Source: Providencia sp. R33 (GTDB lineage Bacteria; Pseudomonadota; Gammaproteobacteria; Enterobacterales; Enterobacteriaceae). Taken from it: a DNA stretch of 64,000 nucleotides. The notes under the pieces are model-generated. The model did not search any database. It worked only from the letters and a program-made list of their open reading frames with translations, and had not been told where the DNA came from. The stretch is taken from assembly GCF_019343475.1 (NCBI RefSeq), contig NZ_CP072453.1:434001-498000 (forward strand), in the 5' to 3' direction. Positions 52,501 through 60,644 of the stretch are shown in pieces; positions within the stretch are counted from its first letter, which is position 1, and every line of letters begins with the position of its first letter. Made by a program: the position numbers and the translations under genes.

Positions 52501-53000
52501 GATAAATCTGTTAATATTTAACTCTGAATTAAAATAAAAAAACATTTATATAAATTAAAAAAAATGACCGTATGTTATTTTATGGAATTAAATAGCGCGC
52601 TAAGTAAATTTTCATATCTAAATTTTTAATTTTTAGGTTTTAATAAAAGAATAAATTACGCTTTATAATAGTATGAGTGATTTATCCTACTCCTTGCATG
52701 AGTGTGCGTTATATTAAATTGGGGGAAATCCAACTTGGAAAGCTTAAATAGGCTATGGGGCTGAAATTTGGTAAGTATTCTCTTTATGTAATATAAAAAT
52801 TTTTAACGATTATATTAAATGCACTTTTAGTTTCTTACGTGATTATTTTTTAATTAATGTTTTTACCTCAGTCATGAATAAGAAAGTAACAAAACTTATT
52901 TAAGATTACATTTTGTTACTTTATGAATTTATATTAAACATTAACTTAAACAAAACTTAAACGGTAAGTTTCCCATGCGTAAAAAACCTTAGAATAAGGG
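52501..53000. other. AT-rich intergenic region before the mgtE leader
   Basis: About 500 bp without an ORF or recognised site. Confidence 0.45.
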
Positions 53001-53028
53001 TGGCAATTAATTTCTCAATGGGTATAAT
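53001..53028 (+). promoter_or_regulatory. Candidate mgtE promoter
   Basis: TATAAT at 53023-53028 with TGGCAA 16 bp upstream as a weak -35. It places transcription start about 20 bp ahead of the riboswitch. Confidence 0.55.
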
Positions 53029-53052
53029 TCGCGCCGCATCCAAAGTGCAGTA

Positions 53053-53205
53053 TCTCGTTAGGCGAGGCTCCTATACAAACATAGGTTACTGATCTGACGA
53101 CGTCGAGAGACGCCCAAGATTAGGACAGGATATATCGACCGAAGGTATATCCCCATGTAACTTCCTGTTAAAAGCAGGATACGTTGTATAGTGCTAAAAC
53201 CGAGA
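53053..53205 (+). ncRNA. M-box (ykoK leader) magnesium riboswitch aptamer
   Basis: The 5' core CTCGTTAGGCGAGGCTCCTA (53054-53073) is the near-invariant M-box start, followed by CGTCGAGAGACGCC and GATTAGGACAGG and, at the 3' end, TATAGTGCTAAAACC. P1 pairs TCTCG (53053-53057) with CGAGA (53201-53205). Mg2+ binding compacts this RNA and lowers expression of Mg2+ transporters, and the next gene is mgtE. Recognition is by motif and context. Confidence 0.88.
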
Positions 53206-53284
53206 CGAAGAGATAGCTTTCGCATTCTCTCATCTGGTTTCGCCCCTATGTGAGTACTGTTTGAGTAACCAACAGTAACTAGGG
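53196..53284 (+). promoter_or_regulatory. M-box expression platform with anti-Shine-Dalgarno hairpin
   Basis: Two alternative hairpins follow the aptamer. AAACC (53197-53201) pairs GGTTT (53236-53240), with AGAGA/TCTCT inside, and would capture the 3' strand of P1. CCCTA (53244-53248) pairs TAGGG (53280-53284) over an ACTGTT/AACAGT stem, burying the AGGGA ribosome binding site of mgtE. No T-tract exists, so control is probably at translation initiation. Confidence 0.6.
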
Positions 53285-53293
53285 ACTAAAAAA

Positions 53294-54364
53294 ATGACAT
53301 TCACTACCCAGAACAAAGCGGGAGCAGTTGCAATTGCTCAATCCGCGATGAAAGACGCACGCCTCAAAGGCAACAATACACAACAACCAAAAATCGATGA
53401 CGCTACAGTCAGCGCATATATGAGCCAATCATATCTGCCAGTTTCTGTCGCAGATTCAATTGCTTGTGTAAAGAAAAACCTTATTGAACATCTTGAAGGC
53501 GAGCAAATCCCCACCTATTTATTTGTTGTCGATAGCGACAATTATTTAAATGGCATTCTTTCAGTTAAATCATTATTAGCATCACCTGAAGATTTATTTG
53601 TGTCGGATATTATGCGTCACAATTATTTTTCAGTTGCGCCAGAACAATCTCGTCACGATGTCTATGACCTGATTAACCATAGCGGATTAGATATGATCCC
53701 TGTGGTGCAATTTGGCAAGTTAATGGGTGTTTTGCGTCCGCAAGATATCGCAGAACTGATTGAAGATGAGAATACACTTGATGCGCAGTTACAAGGCGCA
53801 ACCACACCACTTGATGAACCTTACTTAACGACAAGCCCAGTCACATTATGGCGTAAGCGTGTGGTTTGGTTATTAATGTTGTTTGTGGCGGAAGCGTACA
53901 CTGGAACAGTTTTAAAAGCATTTGAAGAACAGCTTGAAGCCGCAATTTCACTGGCTTTCTTTATTCCATTATTAATTGGAACAGGGGGCAACAGCGGAAC
54001 ACAGATCACCTCGACATTAGTCCGTGCAATGGCATTGGGTGAGGTGAGTTTGCGTAATCTCGGTACTGTTCTGAAAAAAGAGGTTTCAACCTCGTTTTTA
54101 GTTGCAATTACCATTGGCGGCGCAGCTTTAATCCGTGCTTGGGTTTTAGGTGTTGGCCATGAAGTGACTATCGTGGTGAGCTTAACCATCGTTGCTATCA
54201 CTATGTGGAGCGCGGTTGTTTCTTCAATTATCCCTATGGTATTGAAGAAACTGAAAGTTGACCCAGCGGTGGTCTCTGCACCGTTCATCGCGACCTTTAT
54301 CGATGGTACTGGCTTAATTATTTACTTTGAAATCGCTAAATTAGTGATGACGGAGTTTGCTTAA
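53294..54364 (+). CDS. mgtE: MgtE-type magnesium transporter, short N-terminus
   Basis: 356 aa. Residues about 45-165 are a CBS-domain pair (YLFVVDSDNYLNGILSV; IPVVQFGKLMGVL). Residues 185-356 hold five helices of the MgtE membrane domain with the GTGGNSGTQ selectivity segment and a conserved late Asp in IATFIDGTG. The superhelical MgtE_N domain (about 130 aa) present in longer homologues is absent. Preceded by an M-box riboswitch. Confidence 0.92.
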   Translation: MTFTTQNKAGAVAIAQSAMKDARLKGNNTQQPKIDDATVSAYMSQSYLPVSVADSIACVKKNLIEHLEGEQIPTYLFVVDSDNYLNGILSVKSLLASPEDLFVSDIMRHNYFSVAPEQSRHDVYDLINHSGLDMIPVVQFGKLMGVLRPQDIAELIEDENTLDAQLQGATTPLDEPYLTTSPVTLWRKRVVWLLMLFVAEAYTGTVLKAFEEQLEAAISLAFFIPLLIGTGGNSGTQITSTLVRAMALGEVSLRNLGTVLKKEVSTSFLVAITIGGAALIRAWVLGVGHEVTIVVSLTIVAITMWSAVVSSIIPMVLKKLKVDPAVVSAPFIATFIDGTGLIIYFEIAKLVMTEFA

Positions 54365-54384
54365 GCGCACGCCTCAAACTTTGA

Positions 54385-54412
54385 TGCGGCAGGAAATCAG
54401 TTTTCTGCCGCA
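54385..54412. terminator. Convergent terminator mgtE/sprT
   Basis: TGCGGCAG/CTGCCGCA stem with A and T runs inside, overlapping the end of sprT. Confidence 0.7.
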
Positions 54413-54930
54413 GCGCCAATCCTTTCCCCTTGTTTTAAAATCTCCCCACATTGACGACACAAATATTGGTTTTCCCCTCGTACCACTTTATTGTGGCGAC
54501 GAATGGTTAACTGATGTACGGTTTGGCAAGCACAGTGGTAGGCAAATGTTTTACTTTTAACTGTTGCAACGGCAAAGTTGTGCGTACGTTTTGCATCAAC
54601 CTCCAATACATGCTGCATCATCCATTTCCATTCTTTTCCGTGAGGGGCAACGCCTTTACGGCCAAAGACATGATAAACCAGCAAATGTGCAAGTTCATGA
54701 GGGATAACTTCATCGACAAAGCTGTCTGTATTTTCAATCAGTAGTGTTGCGTTAATACGAATTTCCCACTCTTTCAAGTAAGCGCTACCCGCTGTGGTAC
54801 CACGCTGTTTATAGTTAATAGCAGGTTCTGGAAACGTTTGTTCCAGCTTTTGCTCTGCAAGGGCAAGCTTTTCGCGTAGAACACGCATAACGTGCTGCTG
54901 TAGGAAAATGGGGACTCGAATGGTTTTCAT
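54397..54930 (-). CDS. sprT: SprT-family zinc metalloprotease-like protein
   Basis: 177 aa. SprT domain with HELAH (H78 to H82) as the zinc-binding catalytic motif, a third His in PHGKEW, and a C-terminal zinc ribbon CACQ...CRQCG. Related to eukaryotic Spartan proteases; the bacterial role is unclear. Not preceded by endA or other genes that neighbour it in E. coli. Confidence 0.92.
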   Translation of the reverse strand: MKTIRVPIFLQQHVMRVLREKLALAEQKLEQTFPEPAINYKQRGTTAGSAYLKEWEIRINATLLIENTDSFVDEVIPHELAHLLVYHVFGRKGVAPHGKEWKWMMQHVLEVDAKRTHNFAVATVKSKTFAYHCACQTVHQLTIRRHNKVVRGENQYLCRQCGEILKQGERIGAAAEN

Positions 54931-54973
54931 TCGTTAAGAATACGCGATACAGATGTTCACAAACAAGTAAAAA

Positions 54974-55004
54974 TTGACAGTTATTATATTAAACAATATA
55001 TTGT
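54974..55004 (+). promoter_or_regulatory. ArsR-type gene promoter overlapped by a palindromic operator
   Basis: TTGACA (54974-54979), 17-bp spacer, TATATT (54997-55002): a near-consensus sigma-70 promoter. ACAATATATTGT (54993-55004) is a perfect 12-bp palindrome across the -10, well placed for autorepression. Confidence 0.7.
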
Positions 55005-55039
55005 GTTTGTATATAATATTGTTAAATATAAGTGACTAT

Positions 55040-55366
55040 ATGAATAATACCGCATCGGAACAACAGCTTTCAGCCATGAAACAGGCTGCATCACAAACGG
55101 CTTCATTATTAAAAACACTGGGTAACCCTGATAGGTTGATTTTATTGTGCCAATTGACACAAGGGGAGGCTTGCGTCAGTGATTTGGAACAACAGCTTGG
55201 TATCCAACAACCTACATTATCTCAGCAACTTACTGTACTGCGTAATGATGGGCTGGTTAAAACTCGTCGTGAGGGCAAACGTATTTATTATGCGATTGCT
55301 GATGAAAAATTATTTACGTTGCTCAATACGTTATATCAGCTTTATTGCCCAGTGCAGGAGAAATAA
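55040..55366 (+). CDS. ArsR/SmtB-family regulator, BigR/YgaV-like sulfur sensor
   Basis: 108-aa winged-helix repressor (QPTLSQQLTVLRNDGLVKTRREGKRIYYAI). Cysteines C37, C45 and C103 lie near the positions where BigR/SqrR/YgaV proteins form a persulfide-dependent disulfide, and the downstream YeeE/YedE genes fit that type. The start at 55040 is preferred because the promoter would begin transcription near 55009; the frame opens earlier at 54974. The transporter gene starts 1 nt after its stop. Confidence 0.8.
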   Translation: MNNTASEQQLSAMKQAASQTASLLKTLGNPDRLILLCQLTQGEACVSDLEQQLGIQQPTLSQQLTVLRNDGLVKTRREGKRIYYAIADEKLFTLLNTLYQLYCPVQEK

Positions 55367-55367
55367 G

Positions 55368-55805
55368 ATGAGTATTGATTGGGTCAATTTTACACCTGTT
55401 TCGGCTGCAATCGGTGGGGTATTGATTGGTGTCGCTGTGGCGATTTTACTGGTTTTTAACGGCCGAATTGCTGGAATTAGTGGTATTTTAGGGGGGATTT
55501 TAAAACCTGTGAAAGGGGATACGGCATGGAAGGTCGCCTTTATTTTAGGCATTATCATTTCACCACTTTTATTTATGTGGGTTGCTTATACCCCCGAAGT
55601 GAACATTGCTGCAAGTACACCTGTTTTGATAATTGCAGGTTTGTTAGTCGGGTTTGGGACACGTTTAGGAAGCGGGTGTACAAGTGGGCACGGTATTTGT
55701 GGCATGGCACGTTTTTCCCGTCGCTCAATTGTCGCTGTGTTGATTTTTATGGTTGTCGCTTTTGTGACGGTCGCAATTTCTAACCACTTTGGGTTAGGGG
55801 GATAA
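55368..55805 (+). CDS. YeeE/YedE family sulfur transporter, N-terminal half (PmpA-like)
   Basis: 145 aa, four helices, DUF395 fold. GSGCTSGHGICGMAR at about residues 104-118 holds the conserved cysteine that relays thiosulfate or sulfide-type ions in TsuA. In single-chain TsuA the two halves are fused; here they are separate genes 4 bp apart. GCAGGAG lies 6 nt before the ATG. Confidence 0.85.
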   Translation: MSIDWVNFTPVSAAIGGVLIGVAVAILLVFNGRIAGISGILGGILKPVKGDTAWKVAFILGIIISPLLFMWVAYTPEVNIAASTPVLIIAGLLVGFGTRLGSGCTSGHGICGMARFSRRSIVAVLIFMVVAFVTVAISNHFGLGG

Positions 55806-55809
55806 ACCG

Positions 55810-56220
55810 ATGCCAATTCTTATTGCGTTAATTTCAGGTGTCTTATTTGGCCTAGGGCTGGTGCTTGCGGGGATGGGGAACCCTGCCAAAATTTTAGCTT
55901 TCCTCGATATCACAGGGAATTGGGATCCTTCATTACTGGTGACAATGGCTGTTGCAATGGTTATCAGCGGAATTTCTTATGCATGGGTGAAAAAGCGCCG
56001 TGTGAGCGTGTTAAATTGCCCATTACAAATTCCAACCAATCAAAAAATAGACAAAAAATTGGTGACAGGGAGCGTACTATTTGGTCTTGGCTGGGGATTA
56101 GCGGGGATTTGCCCAGGGCCTGCATTGTTATTGACAGGTTTGGGGATCACCCAAGGCATTATTTTTGCGCTGGCAATGATCGCAGGGATGTCCGTTTACC
56201 AATTTAGCCAAAAATCCTAA
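55810..56220 (+). CDS. YeeE/YedE family sulfur transporter, C-terminal half (PmpB-like)
   Basis: 136 aa, four helices. GLGLVLAGMGNPAKILAFLD and GWGLAGICPGPALLL are the conserved segments, the latter with the second-half cysteine. Partner of the preceding protein, and probably forms one transporter with it. Third gene of the ArsR operon; a terminator follows. Confidence 0.85.
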   Translation: MPILIALISGVLFGLGLVLAGMGNPAKILAFLDITGNWDPSLLVTMAVAMVISGISYAWVKKRRVSVLNCPLQIPTNQKIDKKLVTGSVLFGLGWGLAGICPGPALLLTGLGITQGIIFALAMIAGMSVYQFSQKS

Positions 56221-56251
56221 GTCATTTAATTGGATTTAGGTTTCAAGCAAT

Positions 56252-56281
56252 AAAAAACCCATCATCATGATGGGTTTTTTT
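56252..56281. terminator. Bidirectional terminator
   Basis: AAAAAACCCATC/GATGGGTTTTTT stem between the transporter pair and convergent metK. Confidence 0.9.
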
Positions 56282-56302
56282 GTGTCATATTTTTTAGTGT
56301 GA

Positions 56303-57454
56303 TTACAGGCCAGCAGCTTCGCGTAAAGCATCTGCTTTGTCTGTTTTTTCCCACGGGAATTGTGGGCGACCAAAGTGGCCGTAAGACGCTGTTTGCTGAT
56401 AAATAGGGTGTAGCAAGTCAAGCATGTTGATTAAACCATAAGGACGTAAGTCAAAGAACTCACGCACGAGTTGGATCAGCAGAGATTCGTCAACTTTCGC
56501 GGTGCCAAAGGTTTCCACCATAATGGAGGTTGGCTCAGCAACACCAATCGCGTAAGACACTTGGATTTCACAACGATCAGCAAGGCCCGCTGCAACAATA
56601 TTTTTTGCTACATAACGCGCTGCATAGGCCGCAGAACGGTCAACTTTTGATGGATCTTTACCAGAGAACGCACCACCACCATGACGAGCCATGCCGCCGT
56701 AAGTATCAACGATAATTTTACGGCCTGTTAAGCCGCAGTCACCCATTGGTCCACCGATCACAAAACGGCCTGTTGGGTTAATAAAGTATTTCGTTTCTTT
56801 TGATAACCATTCCGCTGGCAGAACTGGCTTGATGATTTCTTCCATCACCGCTTCATGCAGGTCTTTTTGCTGGATATCTTCAGAATGCTGAGTCGATAAA
56901 ACAACGGCGTCGATACCCACAATTTTGTTGTTATCGTATTTGAATGTAACTTGGCTTTTCGCGTCTGGACGCAACCATGGCAGCGTACCATTTTTACGTA
57001 CTTCAGCTTGGCGTTGAACTAAAAGGTGTGAATAAGTAATTGGCGCTGGCATCAGCACGTCAGTTTCGTTAGTTGCATAGCCAAACATCAGACCTTGGTC
57101 GCCCGCACCTTGTTCTGATGGATCTGTACGGTCAACACCTTGATTGATGTCAGGAGATTGCTTACCAATCGCGCTTAAAACAGCACATGAATTGGCATCA
57201 AAGCCCATGTCTGAACTGGTGTAACCAATTTCACGAACGGTTTTGCGTGTGATTTCTTCAATATCAACCCAAGCACTGGTGGTGATTTCTCCCCCGACCA
57301 TTACCATACCTGTTTTGACGTAGGTTTCGCAGGCAACGCGAGCTTTTGGGTCTTGTTCAAGAATAGCATCAAGTACTGCATCGGAGATTTGATCCGCAAT
57401 TTTGTCTGGATGCCCTTCTGATACAGACTCAGAAGTAAAGAGATGTGTAGCCAT
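56303..57454 (-). CDS. metK: S-adenosylmethionine synthase MetK
   Basis: Makes SAM from methionine and ATP. 383 aa, standard length. MATHLFTSESVSEGHPDKIADQ N-terminus with catalytic His in EGHPDK, GAGDQG ATP loop near residue 118, and GGGAFSGKDPSKVDRSAAY phosphate-binding motif. Met-box repeats lie upstream. Adjacent to speA as in enterobacteria. Confidence 0.98.
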   Translation of the reverse strand: MATHLFTSESVSEGHPDKIADQISDAVLDAILEQDPKARVACETYVKTGMVMVGGEITTSAWVDIEEITRKTVREIGYTSSDMGFDANSCAVLSAIGKQSPDINQGVDRTDPSEQGAGDQGLMFGYATNETDVLMPAPITYSHLLVQRQAEVRKNGTLPWLRPDAKSQVTFKYDNNKIVGIDAVVLSTQHSEDIQQKDLHEAVMEEIIKPVLPAEWLSKETKYFINPTGRFVIGGPMGDCGLTGRKIIVDTYGGMARHGGGAFSGKDPSKVDRSAAYAARYVAKNIVAAGLADRCEIQVSYAIGVAEPTSIMVETFGTAKVDESLLIQLVREFFDLRPYGLINMLDLLHPIYQQTASYGHFGRPQFPWEKTDKADALREAAGL

Positions 57455-57491
57455 GAGATTAATACCTTAAGAATTCGCAGAATTTATAGTT

Positions 57492-57515
57492 GGATGTTTT
57501 AACATCTAGACGGCT
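57492..57515 (-). promoter_or_regulatory. Tandem Met boxes (MetJ operator) of metK
   Basis: Three adjacent 8-bp units read on the minus strand as AGCCGTCT, AGATGTTA and AAACATCC; the MetJ consensus is AGACGTCT (7/8, 5/8, 5/8). About 40-60 bp before the metK start. Repression by MetJ-SAM is known for enterobacterial metK. Confidence 0.7.
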
Positions 57516-58036
57516 ATTTTAGTCCCATGCAGTAAAAAATTCTACCTGTATTTATACAAAAAATGAATAGAGGCACAAATTCACCATCGCCAATTAGGCA
57601 AAACCCCTAGTAACACACCATAAACTAAGCGAAATCGCTTTGAATCACCGAAGAGAAGGCAGTTTATTTTATTTGATTGTTCTTCACTTAAAAATTATTC
57701 AGTATGAATAAAAGTACATAGATGGGCTATTTTTTGCGTGTTGAGCCGCCTTCATGAATAGCGGCCAAAATTTTATCGCAATTTCGGCATTTTGCTTTTG
57801 CTTTTTGAACCCAATAGATGTATAAACTGCGACCGTAACGGATGGTTGTTTTTTCCCGTTATATACCAGTAGGTCAAAATAATGCACCTGCTATCTATCA
57901 GGAATGTTTATAAACTTTTGAATTTCAATAAAAACACAAGGTGATATAGCTTAAATCAACAGGTCAACCTGCCAAAATAGCGCTACAACATTGAAATTTG
58001 CAAGGGTTAAACAGTTATATTGGGGGTTAATGGGTA
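57516..58036. other. metK-speA intergenic region, left part
   Basis: About 520 bp; no convincing gene. It contains a GCCGC/GCGGC hairpin (about 57743-57764) without a T-tract. Confidence 0.45.
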
Positions 58037-58180
58037 ATGATCCATAATCTACTGAATAACAGTATCCAACCGTCATATGCGGATCGCCGCGTGACTTTGG
58101 CGTTTACTTTCCTGTCTTTCTTTACTTCATCACGAAGTTACCGTCACACCTTTAATACACCTTCGAGGCTGAGTCATTAA
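58037..58180 (+). CDS. Candidate 47-codon leader peptide upstream of speA
   Basis: Uninterrupted ATG-to-TAA reading of 47 codons, ending 169 nt before speA. GGGGG lies 10 nt before the ATG. The peptide has two parts: MIHNLLNNSIQPSYADRR, then a hydrophobic-aromatic run FTFLSFF followed by an arginine-bearing tail (SSRSYRHTF, PSRLSH). That style recalls arginine- or ornithine-sensing leader peptides such as SpeFL, but no homology can be claimed. A TGTCAGT/ACTGACA hairpin (58275-58299) lies between it and speA. Confidence 0.35.
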   Translation: MIHNLLNNSIQPSYADRRVTLAFTFLSFFTSSRSYRHTFNTPSRLSH

Positions 58181-58349
58181 TTTGTCAGCTTAAGGTCGTA
58201 TATTGTCACTGTTTAGAATTCTAAGCACTTTTTATTAAAATCTGAGTATTGCCGTTTCCCCCGATATAACTGCTTGTCAGTGCTATGTCTTTACTGACAT
58301 ATATCAGGAATGAGAGCGCGCCACTCACCCCTCCATACAGGAGTTTATT

Positions 58350-60254
58350 ATGAATGATAATATCGCACGCAAAATGCGCCAGACCTATAACATTGCGTAT
58401 TGGGGCGGTGGTTACTATCAGGTGAATGAGCGTGGAAATGTCTGTGTTTGCCCGAACCCTGAAAACCCAGACACCTTTGTTGATCTCGCTGAATTAGTTA
58501 ACCAAGTAAAAGAAGAGCAAGAGCACCTGCGTTTGCCCGCGTTGTTCTGTTTCCCTCAAATTTTACAGCACCGCCTGCGTTCTATTAATGCGGCGTTTAG
58601 ACGTGCTCGTGAATCTTATGGCTATAAAGGTGACTACTTTTTGGTATACCCAATTAAAGTTAACCAACAGCGCCGTGTTATTGAGTCATTAGTCAACTCA
58701 GGAGAGCCATTAGGGCTTGAAGCAGGTTCGAAAGCAGAGTTAATGGCAGTATTAGCGAATGCGGGTAAGACACAAACTGTTATCGTGTGTAATGGTTATA
58801 AAGACCGTGAATATATCCGCTTAGCATTGATCGGGGAAAAACTGGGTCATAAGGTTTACCTTGTGATTGAGAAAATGTCTGAAATTGAGATGGTGTTAAA
58901 AGAAGCAGAAAGCTTGAATGTGACACCACGTTTAGGTGTGCGCGCACGTTTAGCATCTCAAGGTTCAGGCAAATGGCAAGCCAGTGGTGGCGAAAAATCA
59001 AAATTTGGTTTGGCGGCCACGCAAGTTCTGCAATTAGTGGAAATCTTACGTAATGCAAATCGCTTAGATAGCCTGCAATTACTGCATTTCCATTTAGGCT
59101 CACAAATGGCCAATATTCGCGATATTGCTACAGGCGTTCGTGAATCAGCACGCTTTTATGTGGAATTGCACCGCTTAGGCGTCAATATTCAATGCTTTGA
59201 CGTGGGTGGAGGTTTAGGCGTTGACTATGAAGGAACGCGTTCGCAATCCGATTGTTCAGTTAACTATGGCTTGAACGAGTACGCAAATAACGTGATTTGG
59301 GCAATTGGCGATGCGTGTGAAGAGTTTGACCTTCCACACCCAACCGTTATCACGGAATCAGGGCGAGCATTGACTGCGCATCATACCGTATTGGTCTCCA
59401 ATGTTATCGGGGTTGAGCGTAACGAATTTACCAAAACGTCACCACCGGATGAAGACGCACCGCGTTCGCTGGTATCACTTTGGGAAACGTGGGAATCCAT
59501 GCAGCATCAAGGCAATAGTCGCTCCTTGCGTGAATGGCTACATGACAGCCAGTTCGACTTGCAAGAAGCCCATACCCAATATGCTCACGGGGTACTTGAT
59601 TTAACCCAACGTGCATGGGCAGAAGAGTTATATCTCAATATCTGCCGTCGCATTCAGCAAGATTTAGACCCAAGCAACCGTGCTCACCGCCCAATCATCG
59701 ACGAGCTGCAAGAGCGCATGGCAGATAAGTTTTATGTAAACTTCTCGTTATTCCAATCTCTGCCAGATTCATGGGGGATTGACCAAGTCTTCCCTGTGTT
59801 ACCAATTGAAGGCTTAGATAAACCGTTAGATCGCCGCGCGGTACTATTAGACATTACCTGTGACTCAGATGGCATAATCGATCATTACGTTGACGGCGAT
59901 GGCGTAGAAACCACCATGCCAATGCCAGCCTATGACCCAGAAAACCCGCCAATGATTGGCTTTTTTATGATAGGGGCGTATCAGGAAATCTTAGGCAACA
60001 TGCACAACCTGTTCGGTGATACCGCCGCAATTGATGTGTGGGTCGATAGCCAAGGCAACATTCGCTACCTGCAAAGTGAAGAAGGCGACTCAGTGGCCGA
60101 CATGCTGCAATACGTTAAACTGGTACCAGAAGTCCTCCTTGAAAGCTTTACGGAGCAAGTGAAAGGTACAGGTTTAAGCGAGCAACTGCAAAAAGACTTT
60201 GTGGCAGAATTCGAAAATGGGTTGTATGGTTATACCTATCTCGAAGACGAATAA
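58350..60254 (+). CDS. speA: Biosynthetic arginine decarboxylase SpeA
   Basis: PLP enzyme converting arginine to agmatine, first step of the agmatine route to putrescine. 634 aa. The PLP lysine lies in LVYPIKVNQQ near residue 104, GGGLGVDYEG and HFHLGSQM are fold-III signatures, and the C-terminal VDGDGVETTMP/CDSDG segment is the substrate-side cysteine region. CAGGAG lies 7 nt before the ATG. Partner speB follows after two ERIC repeats. Confidence 0.97.
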   Translation: MNDNIARKMRQTYNIAYWGGGYYQVNERGNVCVCPNPENPDTFVDLAELVNQVKEEQEHLRLPALFCFPQILQHRLRSINAAFRRARESYGYKGDYFLVYPIKVNQQRRVIESLVNSGEPLGLEAGSKAELMAVLANAGKTQTVIVCNGYKDREYIRLALIGEKLGHKVYLVIEKMSEIEMVLKEAESLNVTPRLGVRARLASQGSGKWQASGGEKSKFGLAATQVLQLVEILRNANRLDSLQLLHFHLGSQMANIRDIATGVRESARFYVELHRLGVNIQCFDVGGGLGVDYEGTRSQSDCSVNYGLNEYANNVIWAIGDACEEFDLPHPTVITESGRALTAHHTVLVSNVIGVERNEFTKTSPPDEDAPRSLVSLWETWESMQHQGNSRSLREWLHDSQFDLQEAHTQYAHGVLDLTQRAWAEELYLNICRRIQQDLDPSNRAHRPIIDELQERMADKFYVNFSLFQSLPDSWGIDQVFPVLPIEGLDKPLDRRAVLLDITCDSDGIIDHYVDGDGVETTMPMPAYDPENPPMIGFFMIGAYQEILGNMHNLFGDTAAIDVWVDSQGNIRYLQSEEGDSVADMLQYVKLVPEVLLESFTEQVKGTGLSEQLQKDFVAEFENGLYGYTYLEDE

Positions 60255-60264
60255 ATGCGCGTCA

Positions 60265-60391
60265 TATTTCGCACTGTCGCGGTGTTGGCTGCGTTCGCCA
60301 ACCCTAGTCACATACTTTTGTATGCTCCTAGGGCTTGGCTCACTTTGCCGCCTAGCGACAGCACGAACTATTTAGCGCATTGTGATTGTTG
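60265..60391. repeat. ERIC element, copy 1
   Basis: 127-bp unit containing the ERIC core AGTCACATACTTTTGTATGC followed by TCCTAGGGCTTGGCTC and GCCGCC. The ends pair as CTGTCGC/GCGACAG in a long imperfect hairpin. Non-coding enterobacterial repeat; when transcribed it can affect mRNA stability. Confidence 0.85.
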
Positions 60392-60518
60392 TATTTCGCA
60401 CTGTCGCGGTGTTGGCTGCATTCGCCAACCCTAATCACATACTTTTGTATGCTCCTAGGGCTTGGCTCATTTTGCCGCCTAGCGACAGCACGAACTATTT
60501 AGCGCATTGTGATTGTTG
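60392..60518. repeat. ERIC element, copy 2 (direct tandem)
   Basis: Head-to-tail second copy with exactly 127-bp period, differing from copy 1 at only three positions (GCG/GCA near 60419, TAG/TAA near 60433, CAC/CAT near 60470). A degenerate further start (TATTTCG at 60519) follows. The near-identity implies a recent duplication. Confidence 0.85.
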
Positions 60519-60644
60519 TATTTCGTGGTGTGGCGTTGTTGGCCGCATAAATCATTGCTGATAATACTGCTATGCAACAAGGCGCCGCTTACACCAAATA
60601 TTAAAAGGGCTTGCTAATGGGCGGGTCTATTTTGAGGAATAAAA

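Noticed and set aside
53053..53205. Possibility of a manganese (yybP-ykoY) riboswitch instead of an M-box
   Set aside because: The CTCGTTAGGCGAGGCTCCTA core and TAGTGCTAAAACC end are M-box features, and the next gene is a magnesium transporter.
57699..57887. 62-codon minus-strand ORF between metK and speA
   Set aside because: No ribosome binding site or family resemblance; probably non-coding.
60255..60644. CRISPR-like repetition
   Set aside because: Only two 127-bp adjoining units without spacers; they match ERIC, not CRISPR.
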